64,000 nt of DNA, taken from assembly GCA_937951615.1 (NCBI GenBank), contig CALFBH010000006.1, positions 36,326 through 100,325 on the forward strand, in the 5' to 3' direction. The notes under the pieces are model-generated. The model saw only the letters and a list, made by a program, of their open reading frames with translations. It did not search any database and was not told the DNA's origin. Shown piece after piece: positions 49,450 to 58,817 of the stretch; position 1 is the first letter of the stretch, and every line of letters starts with the position of its first letter. This DNA comes from an uncultured Saprospiraceae bacterium (GTDB lineage Bacteria > Bacteroidota > Bacteroidia > Chitinophagales > Saprospiraceae). Both the position numbers and the translations under genes were made by a program.

Positions 49450-52400
49450 ATGTCCGAACCTAAAGATTCCGCAGTAAAAAAAATAGTAGACTTACGCAAT
49501 AAGAACAAGCGTGAGGCAGATTTGTCCAATTATGTATTTGGCAAACTACCGCCCCAGGCCCGCGCCTTGGAGGAAGCCACGCTTGGTGCCATCATGCTCG
49601 ACAAAGATGCACTGACCGTTGTGATTGATACCCTGCGTCCGGATAGTTTTTATAGCGATGCCCACCAACTCATCTATAAAGCGATGCTCAGTTTGTTTGA
49701 GCGCACGCAGCCCATTGATTTGCTGACTGTTTCTGAGGAGTTGAAGAAAACTGGTGATTTGGAAAAAATTGGCGGTCCTTATTATTTAGTAGAACTGACC
49801 AATCGGGTAGCCTCTTCTGCCAACCTGGAATTTCATGCCCGTATTGTTGCACAGAAGTATATTCAGCGCGAATTGATTCGAGTTTCAAATGGCGTCATTA
49901 AAGATGCTTACGAAGACACGACCGATGTATTTGAATTATTGGACAAAGCCGAGCAGGGCTTATTTGAAATTACAGAAAAAAACCTCAGTCGTTCCTATGC
50001 CAGCATGAGTTCTTTATTGGGACAAGCCGTCAAGCAAGTCGAAGAAGCCTCTGAAACGGGTGAAGGATTGACAGGTGTTCCCACTGGCTTTATTGATTTA
50101 GATCGTATGACTTCGGGTTGGCAACCTTCTGATTTAGTGATAGTTGCGGCACGTCCGGGTATGGGTAAATGTCTGGGAAAAGGAACGAAGATTGTGATGT
50201 ATGATGGCACATTGAAAAATGTGGAGGATGTAGTTGTAGGAGATTTGCTAATGGGCGATGATTCTGCGCCTCGTACTGTTTTGTCCTTAGCAAGAGGAAG
50301 AGAAACGATGTATTGGGTACGCCAAAACAAAGGCATTGATTATCGTGTAAACGAAAGTCATATTCTTTCTTTGAAACGTAGTCGCAGAGAAGGTGGACAC
50401 GAGAAGGGGGCTGTTTTAAATATTACTGTGAAAGATTATTTATCTAAGTCCAATAAGTTTCAATCCAATTATAAAGGATATCGGGTAGCCGTTGAGTTTG
50501 AAGAAAAACCACTTGACCTTGCGCCTTATTTTGTTGGCTTGTGGCTGGGGGATGGGACTTCGGCAGCATCTACGATTACTACGCAGGATGAAGAGGTTAT
50601 TGATTACCTCCAAACTTATGCGAATGAGTTGGGTTTGCGTTTACATGAACAATCTTATGAAAACCGTTGTAATAATTATAGCATATCTGGGACTACATTT
50701 GTAGAAATGCGAACACAATCTCCCAAAATAAAACTACGCCATCTTAATCTTATTGACAATAAACATATTCCGCAGGATTATCTGATTAATTCTACTAAGA
50801 ATCGTCTGAAATTATTAGCTGGACTGATTGATAGTGATGGACACTATCTGGTACAATCTAATGGCTATGAAATTGTACAAAAAAATGAATACTTAAGCCG
50901 CCAAATTAAATTTCTTTGTGATTCACTTGGTTTTAGAACTTCCTTTAAAAAGAAAAAAGCTACAATAGCTTCTATTGGTTATGAAACAGAGGTGTATCGC
51001 TTAAGAATTTATGGAAATATTGACACGATACCCGTAAAGATAGAACGCAAAAAAGCCAATCCATGGGGAAGCCCAATAGACTGGCATGTAACAGGTATTC
51101 AGTTGGAAAACGACGGTGTAGGAGATTATTACGGTTTTGAAATTGATGGAAATCGCTTGTTCTTGCTGGAAGATATGACCGTAACGCATAATACCGCGTT
51201 TACGCTCGCCCTAGCCGCCAATGCCGCCAGTTTCGACAAACCAGTCGCCTTTTTCTCTTTGGAGATGTCGAGTATTCAATTGGTCAAAAGACTGATTTCT
51301 TATGAGACGGAAATTCCTGGTGAAAAGCTGAAAAAAGGTACGCTGGAAGACTACGAATGGCAACAACTCAATGCTGCCGTAGAAAAAATGAGCGAGAAAA
51401 AAATCTTTATTGACGATACACCTGCCATCAATATTTTTGAACTCCGTGCCAAGTGCCGACGCCTTAAAATGCAACACGATATTCAGATGGTGATGATTGA
51501 TTATCTCCAACTGATGTCGGGCAACATGGACAAAAATAAAAGTACCAACCGTGAGCAGGAAATCAGTTCTATTTCACGGGCTTTGAAAGGTTTGGCGAAG
51601 GAATTGAATATTCCGGTCATTGCACTTTCGCAGCTGAGTCGTGCGGTGGAGACGAGGGGAGGAACGAAGCGTCCGATGTTGTCGGATTTGCGGGAATGTA
51701 TTATTGGGGAAACCAAAATCTATATAGCAGACACAGGAGCGTACAAACGAGTAGATGAGTTGATTGGTCAAAATGGTTTCAATGTGTTGGCTATGGATGA
51801 CGAGTATATGTTGACAGAGGCAGAATGCCTCGATGTTTGGGCTACAGGTGAAAAAGAAGTCTATGAAGTAAGGACACAATCGGGTAATAAAATTACAGCA
51901 AGTCTGAATCATCCATTTTTTACGACTTTAGGTTGGCAGCAATTGGTGGATATAAAAGAAGGGGATTTTGTGGCAACACCAAGAACCATTCATTATAATA
52001 AACCAAGCGAGTTAAAAGACGAGGAAATTATTCTATTGGGACACATGATAGGTGATGGCTGTTATGTAAAACGCCAGCCGGTTCATTATACGAGTCAGGA
52101 TGAAGCATCATTAGATATTGTTTCAGAATCTGCCCAAGATTTGTGGAACATTCAACCACGAAAGGTTAAAGATGCAAGCTCAAATTGCCATCATATTTAT
52201 TTGCCTTCTCCTTATCATCTAACACACGGTGTAAGACATCCTTTTACCAATTTATTACATAAAGTAGGTTTAAAACAAGCACGTTCTCACGAAAAAGAGT
52301 TGCCCAAAACAATTTTCCAAAGTAGCCTTGAGCAGGTAGCTTTATTCATAAAACATCTATGGGCTACAGATGGTGGAATTTATATTAGAAAAGGAAAAGG

Positions 52401-53280
52401 AGCTTCTAAAATACATTATGCTTCTAATTCTTATGAACTGATAAAAGGTTTAAAATCCTTATTGTTGCGATTTGAAATTTCAAGTTCTATTCAAAAAACA
52501 CAAAAGGAAAATTATCGTCCGGGATACCATTTGAATATTACCGGAAAGGGAAATATTCTTCGTTTTGGAGCATCTATTGGCATATTCGGTAGTAAAGCAG
52601 TTCAATTAGAAAAATTAGTTGCGCTTTATCAGGACAAGACCTCGAATCCAAATGTTGATGTTATATCAAAACAAGTTTGGGATGAAATCAAAGTCTTGAA
52701 AAAGGAAAAAGGATTCACAGAGCGTAGTTTTCAAAAAGAATTGGGGACGCAGTATTCTGGAAGCTCGCTTTACAAGAGCAATTTGTCCAGACAACGATTA
52801 GCAAAAATTGCAGATATTCTGGAATCAGAAGAATTAAATTATTTGGCAAACAGCGACATCAAATGGGATAAGATCATCTCCATCAAACACATTGGAAAGG
52901 AAATGACTTATGATCTGCATGTTGCTGATTATCATAATTTTGTTGCCAACGATTTTATTATTCACAACTCAGGAGCCATAGAACAAGATGCAGATATGGT
53001 CACCTTCATCTATCGACCAGAATATTATCAGATTTTGGAAGACGAGGAGGGCAATTCGCTCAAAGGTAAAGCGGAGGTCATTATTGCAAAACACAGAAAT
53101 GGTGCTTTGGGTACAGTTGATTTACGATTTACTGGCGAGACGGCAAAATTCTCCAATTGGGCTGATGCTGGATTTGACGATTTTTCAGCTGCACCAACTG
53201 GCAATACAGACAGCCCAATGTCCAATATCATCACCCGTCCATCTAAGATGAATGACGGTTTTGATGATGTGCCGTTTTAA
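49450..53280 (+). CDS. dnaB: Replicative DNA helicase DnaB carrying two inteins (extein about 511 aa)
   Basis: LPPQARALEEATLGAIMLDKDAL; ARPGMGK|TAFTLALAANAA; DYLQLMSG; LSQLSRAVETRGGTKRPMLSDLRE|SGAIEQDADMVTFIYRPEYY. Confidence 0.95.
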   Translation: MSEPKDSAVKKIVDLRNKNKREADLSNYVFGKLPPQARALEEATLGAIMLDKDALTVVIDTLRPDSFYSDAHQLIYKAMLSLFERTQPIDLLTVSEELKKTGDLEKIGGPYYLVELTNRVASSANLEFHARIVAQKYIQRELIRVSNGVIKDAYEDTTDVFELLDKAEQGLFEITEKNLSRSYASMSSLLGQAVKQVEEASETGEGLTGVPTGFIDLDRMTSGWQPSDLVIVAARPGMGKCLGKGTKIVMYDGTLKNVEDVVVGDLLMGDDSAPRTVLSLARGRETMYWVRQNKGIDYRVNESHILSLKRSRREGGHEKGAVLNITVKDYLSKSNKFQSNYKGYRVAVEFEEKPLDLAPYFVGLWLGDGTSAASTITTQDEEVIDYLQTYANELGLRLHEQSYENRCNNYSISGTTFVEMRTQSPKIKLRHLNLIDNKHIPQDYLINSTKNRLKLLAGLIDSDGHYLVQSNGYEIVQKNEYLSRQIKFLCDSLGFRTSFKKKKATIASIGYETEVYRLRIYGNIDTIPVKIERKKANPWGSPIDWHVTGIQLENDGVGDYYGFEIDGNRLFLLEDMTVTHNTAFTLALAANAASFDKPVAFFSLEMSSIQLVKRLISYETEIPGEKLKKGTLEDYEWQQLNAAVEKMSEKKIFIDDTPAINIFELRAKCRRLKMQHDIQMVMIDYLQLMSGNMDKNKSTNREQEISSISRALKGLAKELNIPVIALSQLSRAVETRGGTKRPMLSDLRECIIGETKIYIADTGAYKRVDELIGQNGFNVLAMDDEYMLTEAECLDVWATGEKEVYEVRTQSGNKITASLNHPFFTTLGWQQLVDIKEGDFVATPRTIHYNKPSELKDEEIILLGHMIGDGCYVKRQPVHYTSQDEASLDIVSESAQDLWNIQPRKVKDASSNCHHIYLPSPYHLTHGVRHPFTNLLHKVGLKQARSHEKELPKTIFQSSLEQVALFIKHLWATDGGIYIRKGKGASKIHYASNSYELIKGLKSLLLRFEISSSIQKTQKENYRPGYHLNITGKGNILRFGASIGIFGSKAVQLEKLVALYQDKTSNPNVDVISKQVWDEIKVLKKEKGFTERSFQKELGTQYSGSSLYKSNLSRQRLAKIADILESEELNYLANSDIKWDKIISIKHIGKEMTYDLHVADYHNFVANDFIIHNSGAIEQDADMVTFIYRPEYYQILEDEEGNSLKGKAEVIIAKHRNGALGTVDLRFTGETAKFSNWADAGFDDFSAAPTGNTDSPMSNIITRPSKMNDGFDDVPF
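50170..51192 (+). mobile_element. DnaB intein 1 (341 aa), inserted within Walker A between GK and T; LAGLIDADG endonuclease
   Basis: Starts CLGKGTKIVMYDGT, ends DMTVTHN|T; DOD motifs FVGLWLGDG and LAGLIDSDG. Confidence 0.93.
51697..52968 (+). mobile_element. DnaB intein 2 (424 aa), inserted in MLSDLRE|SGAIEQ; LAGLIDADG-like endonuclease
   Basis: Starts CIIGETKIYIADTG; block B GNKITASLNHPFFTTLGW; ILLGHMIGDG and FIKHLWATDGG; ends NFVANDFIIHN|S. Confidence 0.93.
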
Positions 53281-53350
53281 ATTCCTAGGTAGAAAGTAGA
53301 TTTTTAACCAAAAGTGCATATTTTTTTATACTTTTGGTTAAAATGAGCTT

Positions 53351-54775
53351 ATGCTAATTGGAAGAAAAAAAGAAATACAGACCCTAAATACTGCATTAGC
53401 ATCTCCAAAAGGGGAAATGATTGCAGTGATTGGTCGTAGGCGTGTGGGCAAAACTTTCCTAATCCGTACTATCTATGAGAAAGATATTATTTTTGAACAG
53501 ACGGGCGTCAGAAATGCAAGCAATCAAGATCAGCTGAGGACTTTTGCTGGAGCTATCAAGAGATTGACTGGACAGCCTGTAACCGTGCCAGAGGATTGGT
53601 TGGCTGCTTTTTCTATGCTCCGCGACGCTTTAGAACCACAGCTTAAAACGGATAAAAAACAAGTTATTTTTTTTGATGAATTGCCTTGGCTTGCCGTTAA
53701 AGGGCATAAATTCTTAGATTTTTTAGGGCATTTTTGGAACAGCTGGGCGGCTCAACAGAACCTGCTTATTGTGCTTTGTGGTTCGGCTTCTTCCTGGATC
53801 ATTCAAAAGGTTATCAATGATAAAGGCGGTTTACATAATCGGGTAACAAGATACCTGCACCTCAAACCTTTTACACTTGCAGAAACAGAAAAATACCTCA
53901 AAACAAGACACATCACTTTTACCCGTTATCAAATCATACAAATATACATGGCTTTTGGCGGCGTCCCTTTGTATTTGGAAGCCATAGAACGTGGTAAAAG
54001 TGCTATACAGAACATCAATGATATTTGCTTTTCTGACACAGGACTGTTGAAAAATGAGTTTAACCGACTCTATCCCGCCTTATTTGAAAAGCCTGATAAA
54101 CACATCGCCGTTATTCGTGCCTTGGCTAAAAAACGGATCGGACTCAGCCGGACTCAGTTGATCCAGACAGCTAAAATACCGAATGGCAATTCTGCCACAA
54201 AAGTCCTTGAAGAGCTAGAACAATCTGACTTTATCATGGCTTATCATCCTTTTGGTAAAAAGAAAAAAGACAAGATCTATCGCCTGACTGATGAATATTC
54301 ACTGTTCTATTTGAAATTTATTGAACATGCAACTTATCAGGGGGAGGGAACTTTTATGCAACTGAGCCAGCTTCAGGAGTTTAAAATATGGAGTGGCTAT
54401 GCCTATGAAGGAATTTGTATGAAACATGTTGCACAAATTAAAAAAGCATTGGGCGTGTCTGGTGTTTATACGACGACTTTTTCTTATCTGAAAAAAGCCA
54501 CAGAAGATGAAAAAGGTTTGCAAATTGACATGCTTTTAGAACGTGCCGACCGTGTCATCAATCTTTTTGAAATTAAATTTTACAATACAGAGTTTGTGAT
54601 GAACAAAGCCTATGCAGAACAGTTGAGGGCGCGTATGCACTTGTTTATGCGATTGTCCAAAACCCGCCATCAGGTCTTGATGACCATGATGACTACTTTT
54701 GGCTTGAAACACAATATGCACAGCTTAGGGCTGGTCGAGCCAGTATTGACTTTGGAGGATTTGTTTTTGGAATAA
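53351..54775 (+). CDS. AAA ATPase with C-terminal DUF234 / PD-(D/E)XK-like domain
   Basis: FIGR-like start LIGRKKEIQTLNTAL; GRRRVGKTFLI; IFFDELPWL; C-terminal GLQIDMLLERADRVINLFEIKF. Confidence 0.85.
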   Translation: MLIGRKKEIQTLNTALASPKGEMIAVIGRRRVGKTFLIRTIYEKDIIFEQTGVRNASNQDQLRTFAGAIKRLTGQPVTVPEDWLAAFSMLRDALEPQLKTDKKQVIFFDELPWLAVKGHKFLDFLGHFWNSWAAQQNLLIVLCGSASSWIIQKVINDKGGLHNRVTRYLHLKPFTLAETEKYLKTRHITFTRYQIIQIYMAFGGVPLYLEAIERGKSAIQNINDICFSDTGLLKNEFNRLYPALFEKPDKHIAVIRALAKKRIGLSRTQLIQTAKIPNGNSATKVLEELEQSDFIMAYHPFGKKKKDKIYRLTDEYSLFYLKFIEHATYQGEGTFMQLSQLQEFKIWSGYAYEGICMKHVAQIKKALGVSGVYTTTFSYLKKATEDEKGLQIDMLLERADRVINLFEIKFYNTEFVMNKAYAEQLRARMHLFMRLSKTRHQVLMTMMTTFGLKHNMHSLGLVEPVLTLEDLFLE

Positions 54776-54870
54776 ATTCCTAATATATTCCTCAGTGGTT
54801 CTTCCAGTTTATCATGTCGGGTAAATTAAATTTTATATCTTTTGAGTCAGGTTTTGGTGCAAATTGTTCT

Positions 54871-54964
54871 ATTGCTATGATGGTTAAATTGTTATCGTGA
54901 TTTTTTGCGCAGCAAAAAACAATAGCCATGAAGCAATTTCAACAATGAAACCATCCTAATCACC
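54871..54964. repeat. Composite cassette: imperfect inverted arms around TTTTTTGC-GCA-GCAAAAAA
   Basis: attgctatgatggttaaattgttatcgtga / ttttttgcgcagcaaaaaa / aatagccatgaagcaatttcaacaatgaaaccatcctaatcacc. Confidence 0.75.
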
Positions 54965-54994
54965 AGACAATATTAACTTGGCTGACGACTAAGC

Positions 54995-55537
54995 CTAACT
55001 TTCCCGCTTCTTCTTATACCGATAAATACCAAAACCAATCATTCCTGCAAACAATAAAATGCCTGTTGCCAGATACAGGTAATTAATTGTATTACGAAAA
55101 ACAGCCAGTGAAGCAATGGTCAGCAAAAATACAGTAGGCACTTCATTCATAATACGAAAATGAATGCCGTCAAAACGTTCTGCAAATTCCTCTAAACGAA
55201 TAACAAAACGTTTGCAATATACCTGATAGCCCGATAGTAAAAGCAGGAAAAATAACTTGACATGCAGCCAGGGCAATTCCAGATAAGCTGGATTGAGTAC
55301 CAGCATACCAATACCACAAAACCAGGTGAAATTCATCGCAGGATTACAAATGATTTTATAGACCCGCTGTTCCATCAAACGGAATTGCGCACAAAGCACA
55401 CTGCGCTCCGGCTCTGCTTTGTCCATCGCTTCCCGGTGATATACAAACATCCTGACCAAATAAAACAGCCCTGAAAACCAAGCTACAAAACCTACGATAT
55501 GAAGCGTTTTGAAAATATAGAGTGCCGTGATACCCAT
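54995..55537 (-). CDS. hemJ: CopD/HemJ-like integral membrane protein (putative protoporphyrinogen oxidase)
   Basis: LYIFKTLHIVGFVAWFSGLFYLVRMFVYHREA; WLHVKLFFLLLLSGYQVYCKRF; RIMNEVPTVFLLTIASLAVF. Confidence 0.8.
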   Translation of the reverse strand: MGITALYIFKTLHIVGFVAWFSGLFYLVRMFVYHREAMDKAEPERSVLCAQFRLMEQRVYKIICNPAMNFTWFCGIGMLVLNPAYLELPWLHVKLFFLLLLSGYQVYCKRFVIRLEEFAERFDGIHFRIMNEVPTVFLLTIASLAVFRNTINYLYLATGILLFAGMIGFGIYRYKKKRES

Positions 55538-56042
55538 TACTTTGAATTTTTTAAAATTACTTGACAAAGATAGGCATAATAAAAGTTTTACAATATGGAA
55601 TTTGTTATACCACTGTGATGACAAAGGTTTACAAATCGTGCATATCATTGTAGAAATTAGTAAATTTGGGAAAACACCTCAACAAATTGAAAGTGATTTA
55701 GATAAACTGATTTACATCATGAAACAATCAGATACCATACAAGACAAGAAGCAATTACCTGGATTTGCACAAGAAGACTGGATAGCACAGGCACTAAAAA
55801 AGGTAGATAAAAGTAAAATGACGCCTGAGCAAAGGATGTGGTTTGAAATATCTATGGCTAAAAAAGGAAGTATCATCGAGATGGAGAGAGAAGAGCGCGA
55901 AAGACAATTAGAAGAGGGTATAGTGGAGGGCAAAAAACAAAAGGCTATAGAAACAGCTCTTATAATGATAAAAGAAAATATGCCGACTGAAAAGATCGCA
56001 CTATACACAGGCTTATCCATCGAAGAAATTGAGCAATTATAG
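55527..56042 (+). pseudogene. C-terminal remnant of an Rpn-family (PD-(D/E)XK) nuclease/putative transposase
   Basis: Only the C-terminal pattern is present: SDLDKLIYIMKQSDTI...EMEREERERQLEEGIVEGKKQKAIETALIMIKENMPTEKIALYTGLSIEEIEQL; catalytic N-terminus absent. Confidence 0.6.
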
Positions 56043-56081
56043 CATTGTATAATAAACCCAATTTTTTTGAGTTATATTAGC

Positions 56082-57866
56082 ATGGTGAAAATTATTTCTA
56101 CCATCCTGTTATTGCTCACGTCTCTTGCTGTATCTGCACAAGATAGCCTCTCCTTGTATATTACACCTACAGATAAAGACGATATTTTTATAAAAAAGAA
56201 TATCAGTTATTCCAGCTTTCAGAAGTCTGAAGCAGATTTCACCAAAACACTTCGTCAGGTGCTGATGCAATTGCATGACCAAAGTTATCTGGCAGCTTCG
56301 ATTGACAGCCTTGTTTCCGATGAAAAAAACTATACAGCTTATCTGCATACAGGCAAGGCTTATGAATGGGCCAATCTCGAGAACGGCAATGTAGCACAGG
56401 CATTTCTAGCACAAATTGGCTTTCGCGAACGCTTATATTCTGGCAAGCCTTTTCATTATAAAGAAGTCAAAACAATACAGGAAAAATTGCTGACCTACGC
56501 CGAGAATAATGGCTTTCCTTTTGCCAGCGTATGGCTGGACAGCATACATATAGACGAGCAGCAAATCTCTGCCCGATTGTATATGCAGAAAAACCGACTG
56601 ATGACTTTTGATGGCGTCAATGTCGTAACAGAAACCAATATTTCACCCACTTACCTGGCAGGTTATCTTGGGGTCAAGTCGGGAGCTTTGTATTCGGAAG
56701 AAAAGGTGAAAAAGATTCGTAGCCGTGTTCGTGAGATGGCATTCCTGTCAGAAGAACGCCCGCCCAACATTACTTTTGTAGAGGATAAGGCAACGGTGAA
56801 TATGTTTCTGAAAAACAAAAAAGCCAGCCGTTTTGATTTTCTGGTTGGTTTTCTGCCGCGCAATGCAGAAACAGGTGGTTTTGTCCTGACGGGAAATGCT
56901 GAAATTGACCTGAAAAATCCATTTGGCACCGGCAAGGAAATTCGGGTAGAATGGCAGCAGCTTCGTCCGGGTACACAAAGTCTGGAAGCCCATTTTTTAT
57001 ATCCTTATTTTATTGGTTTGCCTTTTGGCTTCGACTTGAATTTTAATTTGTATAAACGAGATTCCAGTTATCTGGACTTGGAGCAGGACATTGGAGTGCA
57101 GTATCATTTTGAAGGTGGCAATTATCTGAAAGTCTTCTGGAATAATACCAGCACAAATATCCTGGAAATTAATGATAATCAAATTATCAACAGCCGCAGC
57201 TTGCCTGCGAATATTGATGTCAGCAATTCTATTTTTGGCTTAGAATACCGACTTGAAAAACTGGATTATCGTTATAACCCGCGCAAGGGATTTGACACAA
57301 AAATACGAGCGGGTGCAGGTATAAAACGCATTAAAGAAAACCAACAAATCACCGCACTTACTGACCCCAATGACCCCATTTTTGATTATAGCAGTTTGTA
57401 CGATACGCTCGAATTGAGAAGTTTTCAATACCGTTTCGATGCTCAATTTGATAAATTTTGGGCAATTGGAAAACGGGGGACGGTGAAAACCGGACTCAAC
57501 GGTGGTTACATTCTTGCTAAAAATAACCTATACCAAAATGAGCTGTTTCGTATTGGCGGAAATCGACTATTGCGGGGCTTTGACGAAGAGGCATTATTGG
57601 TTTCTTTGTATGCTGTATTGACGGCAGAATATCGTTTTATCATTGGTCAAAATTCCTACATTTATACCTTTGCTGATTATGCCTATATAGAAAGTAAAAC
57701 CGTCTCTGCTCAAATCACTGACCAGCCGCTTGGCTTTGGTGCGGGAATGACTTTTGAAACAAAGGCAGGCATTTTCGGACTCAGCTACGCCCTTGGCAGG
57801 CAATTGAATAATCCTATTGATTTTCGGGCTGGGAAAATTCATTTCGGCTATGTCAATTTGTTCTAG
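56082..57866 (+). CDS. BamA/TamA-like outer membrane protein (surface antigen family)
   Basis: Signal peptide MVKIISTILLLLTSLAVSAQ; POTRA-like region; C-terminal barrel FRIGGNRLLRGFDEEALLVSLYAVLTAEYRF. Confidence 0.8.
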   Translation: MVKIISTILLLLTSLAVSAQDSLSLYITPTDKDDIFIKKNISYSSFQKSEADFTKTLRQVLMQLHDQSYLAASIDSLVSDEKNYTAYLHTGKAYEWANLENGNVAQAFLAQIGFRERLYSGKPFHYKEVKTIQEKLLTYAENNGFPFASVWLDSIHIDEQQISARLYMQKNRLMTFDGVNVVTETNISPTYLAGYLGVKSGALYSEEKVKKIRSRVREMAFLSEERPPNITFVEDKATVNMFLKNKKASRFDFLVGFLPRNAETGGFVLTGNAEIDLKNPFGTGKEIRVEWQQLRPGTQSLEAHFLYPYFIGLPFGFDLNFNLYKRDSSYLDLEQDIGVQYHFEGGNYLKVFWNNTSTNILEINDNQIINSRSLPANIDVSNSIFGLEYRLEKLDYRYNPRKGFDTKIRAGAGIKRIKENQQITALTDPNDPIFDYSSLYDTLELRSFQYRFDAQFDKFWAIGKRGTVKTGLNGGYILAKNNLYQNELFRIGGNRLLRGFDEEALLVSLYAVLTAEYRFIIGQNSYIYTFADYAYIESKTVSAQITDQPLGFGAGMTFETKAGIFGLSYALGRQLNNPIDFRAGKIHFGYVNLF

Positions 57867-57883
57867 TGACTTCAGACTTAAAT

Positions 57884-57921
57884 AAAAAAACCAGCGTATT
57901 TTTTAATACGCTGGTTTTTTA
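57884..57921. terminator. Strong bidirectional terminator hairpin
   Basis: aaaaaaaccagcgtatt-tttt-aatacgctggtttttt. Confidence 0.85.
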
Positions 57922-57961
57922 TTTCCTTATGTTGGACTGCCCAAGTAGCCTCTAAAATGCC

Positions 57962-58666
57962 CTAATGCGATCCCACAAAAACATAAGGGCTATTTCCTTT
58001 ACTGCCATGACAAAGCGCATCTGCATCCCAATCGCCCTTTGTTTTTTTCCATGTACCACACTTGCATTTGAAAGTCAGGTCACTCCAATGTACGCGGTTA
58101 CACTTAGGGAACACATATTTATTATGCGCTCCGCTGGGTATCTGGATGACGAGTCCGTCTTTTGAACCTCCGGGTAGCCTAAACTCAACCCAGGTGTGGT
58201 CGCTTCGGCTTCTGAATTTTTTAGCACCACATTTGCACTTCTGCTCGGCTGCGAGGGCATCGGCCGCTCTTTTTCTTTCTGCCTCTGCTTTTTTAGCAGC
58301 AGCTTCTGCTGCGGCTTTCGCTTTGGCTGCGGCTTCCGCTTTTTTTGTAGCTTCTGCTGCGGCTAATCTATCTGCTTCTGCTCTGGACTCGGCAGCTATT
58401 CTTTGTGCTTCTGATTCTCTTGCAGCAGCTTCGGCAGCGGCTTTTTCTGCCGCAGATTTTTCTGCATTGGCTGCTTCATCAAGTGTTTTTTGATTTTCTT
58501 CTTGCTGTAATTTCTCTGCCTGAAGTGCCAGTTTTTCATCTAAGGATAATTCCTTTGAAGGATCAGAATTGAGAGCTGTTTTCTCGTCAGAATTTTTGCA
58601 ACTTACAGCCAAAATCAGTAAAAGAATTAATAGGGTATGTTGAATGATGGTGGAATTTGTTTTCAT
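57962..58666 (-). CDS. Lipoprotein with TolA-like Ala/Glu/Lys helical stalk and Cys-rich C-terminal domain
   Basis: LILAVSCKN lipobox; AEAAAKAKAAAEAAAKKAEAERKR stalk; CKCGAKK...FPKCNRVHW...FKCKCGTWKK...LCHGS. Confidence 0.75.
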   Translation of the reverse strand: MKTNSTIIQHTLLILLLILAVSCKNSDEKTALNSDPSKELSLDEKLALQAEKLQQEENQKTLDEAANAEKSAAEKAAAEAAARESEAQRIAAESRAEADRLAAAEATKKAEAAAKAKAAAEAAAKKAEAERKRAADALAAEQKCKCGAKKFRSRSDHTWVEFRLPGGSKDGLVIQIPSGAHNKYVFPKCNRVHWSDLTFKCKCGTWKKTKGDWDADALCHGSKGNSPYVFVGSH

Positions 58667-58743
58667 AATGTGTTGAATTTTAAGTATAATGACAGAGCAT
58701 GAATGCATGAATGAATAAAATCAATTAGTCAGCATTTAAATTG

Positions 58744-58796
58744 GCGTTATTAGTGATTGGTTCAATACAATAAGCAACTAATAACCAATCACTAAT
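58744..58796. repeat. TGATTGG-family inverted pair (14-bp perfect arms)
   Basis: ATTAGTGATTGGTT (58749-58762) / AACCAATCACTAAT (58783-58796). Confidence 0.75.
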
Positions 58797-58817
58797 CAAC
58801 TAATTACTAAGCCCAAC

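Noticed and set aside
50170-52968. Frameshifted or chimeric dnaB assembly
   Set aside because: The reading frame is continuous and both insertions have complete intein splice blocks, so inteins explain the extra length.
58062-58493. Plus-strand ORF of 143 aa rich in Ala/Ser
   Set aside because: Antisense shadow of the Ala/Glu-rich stalk gene 57962-58666; low-complexity mirror ORF.
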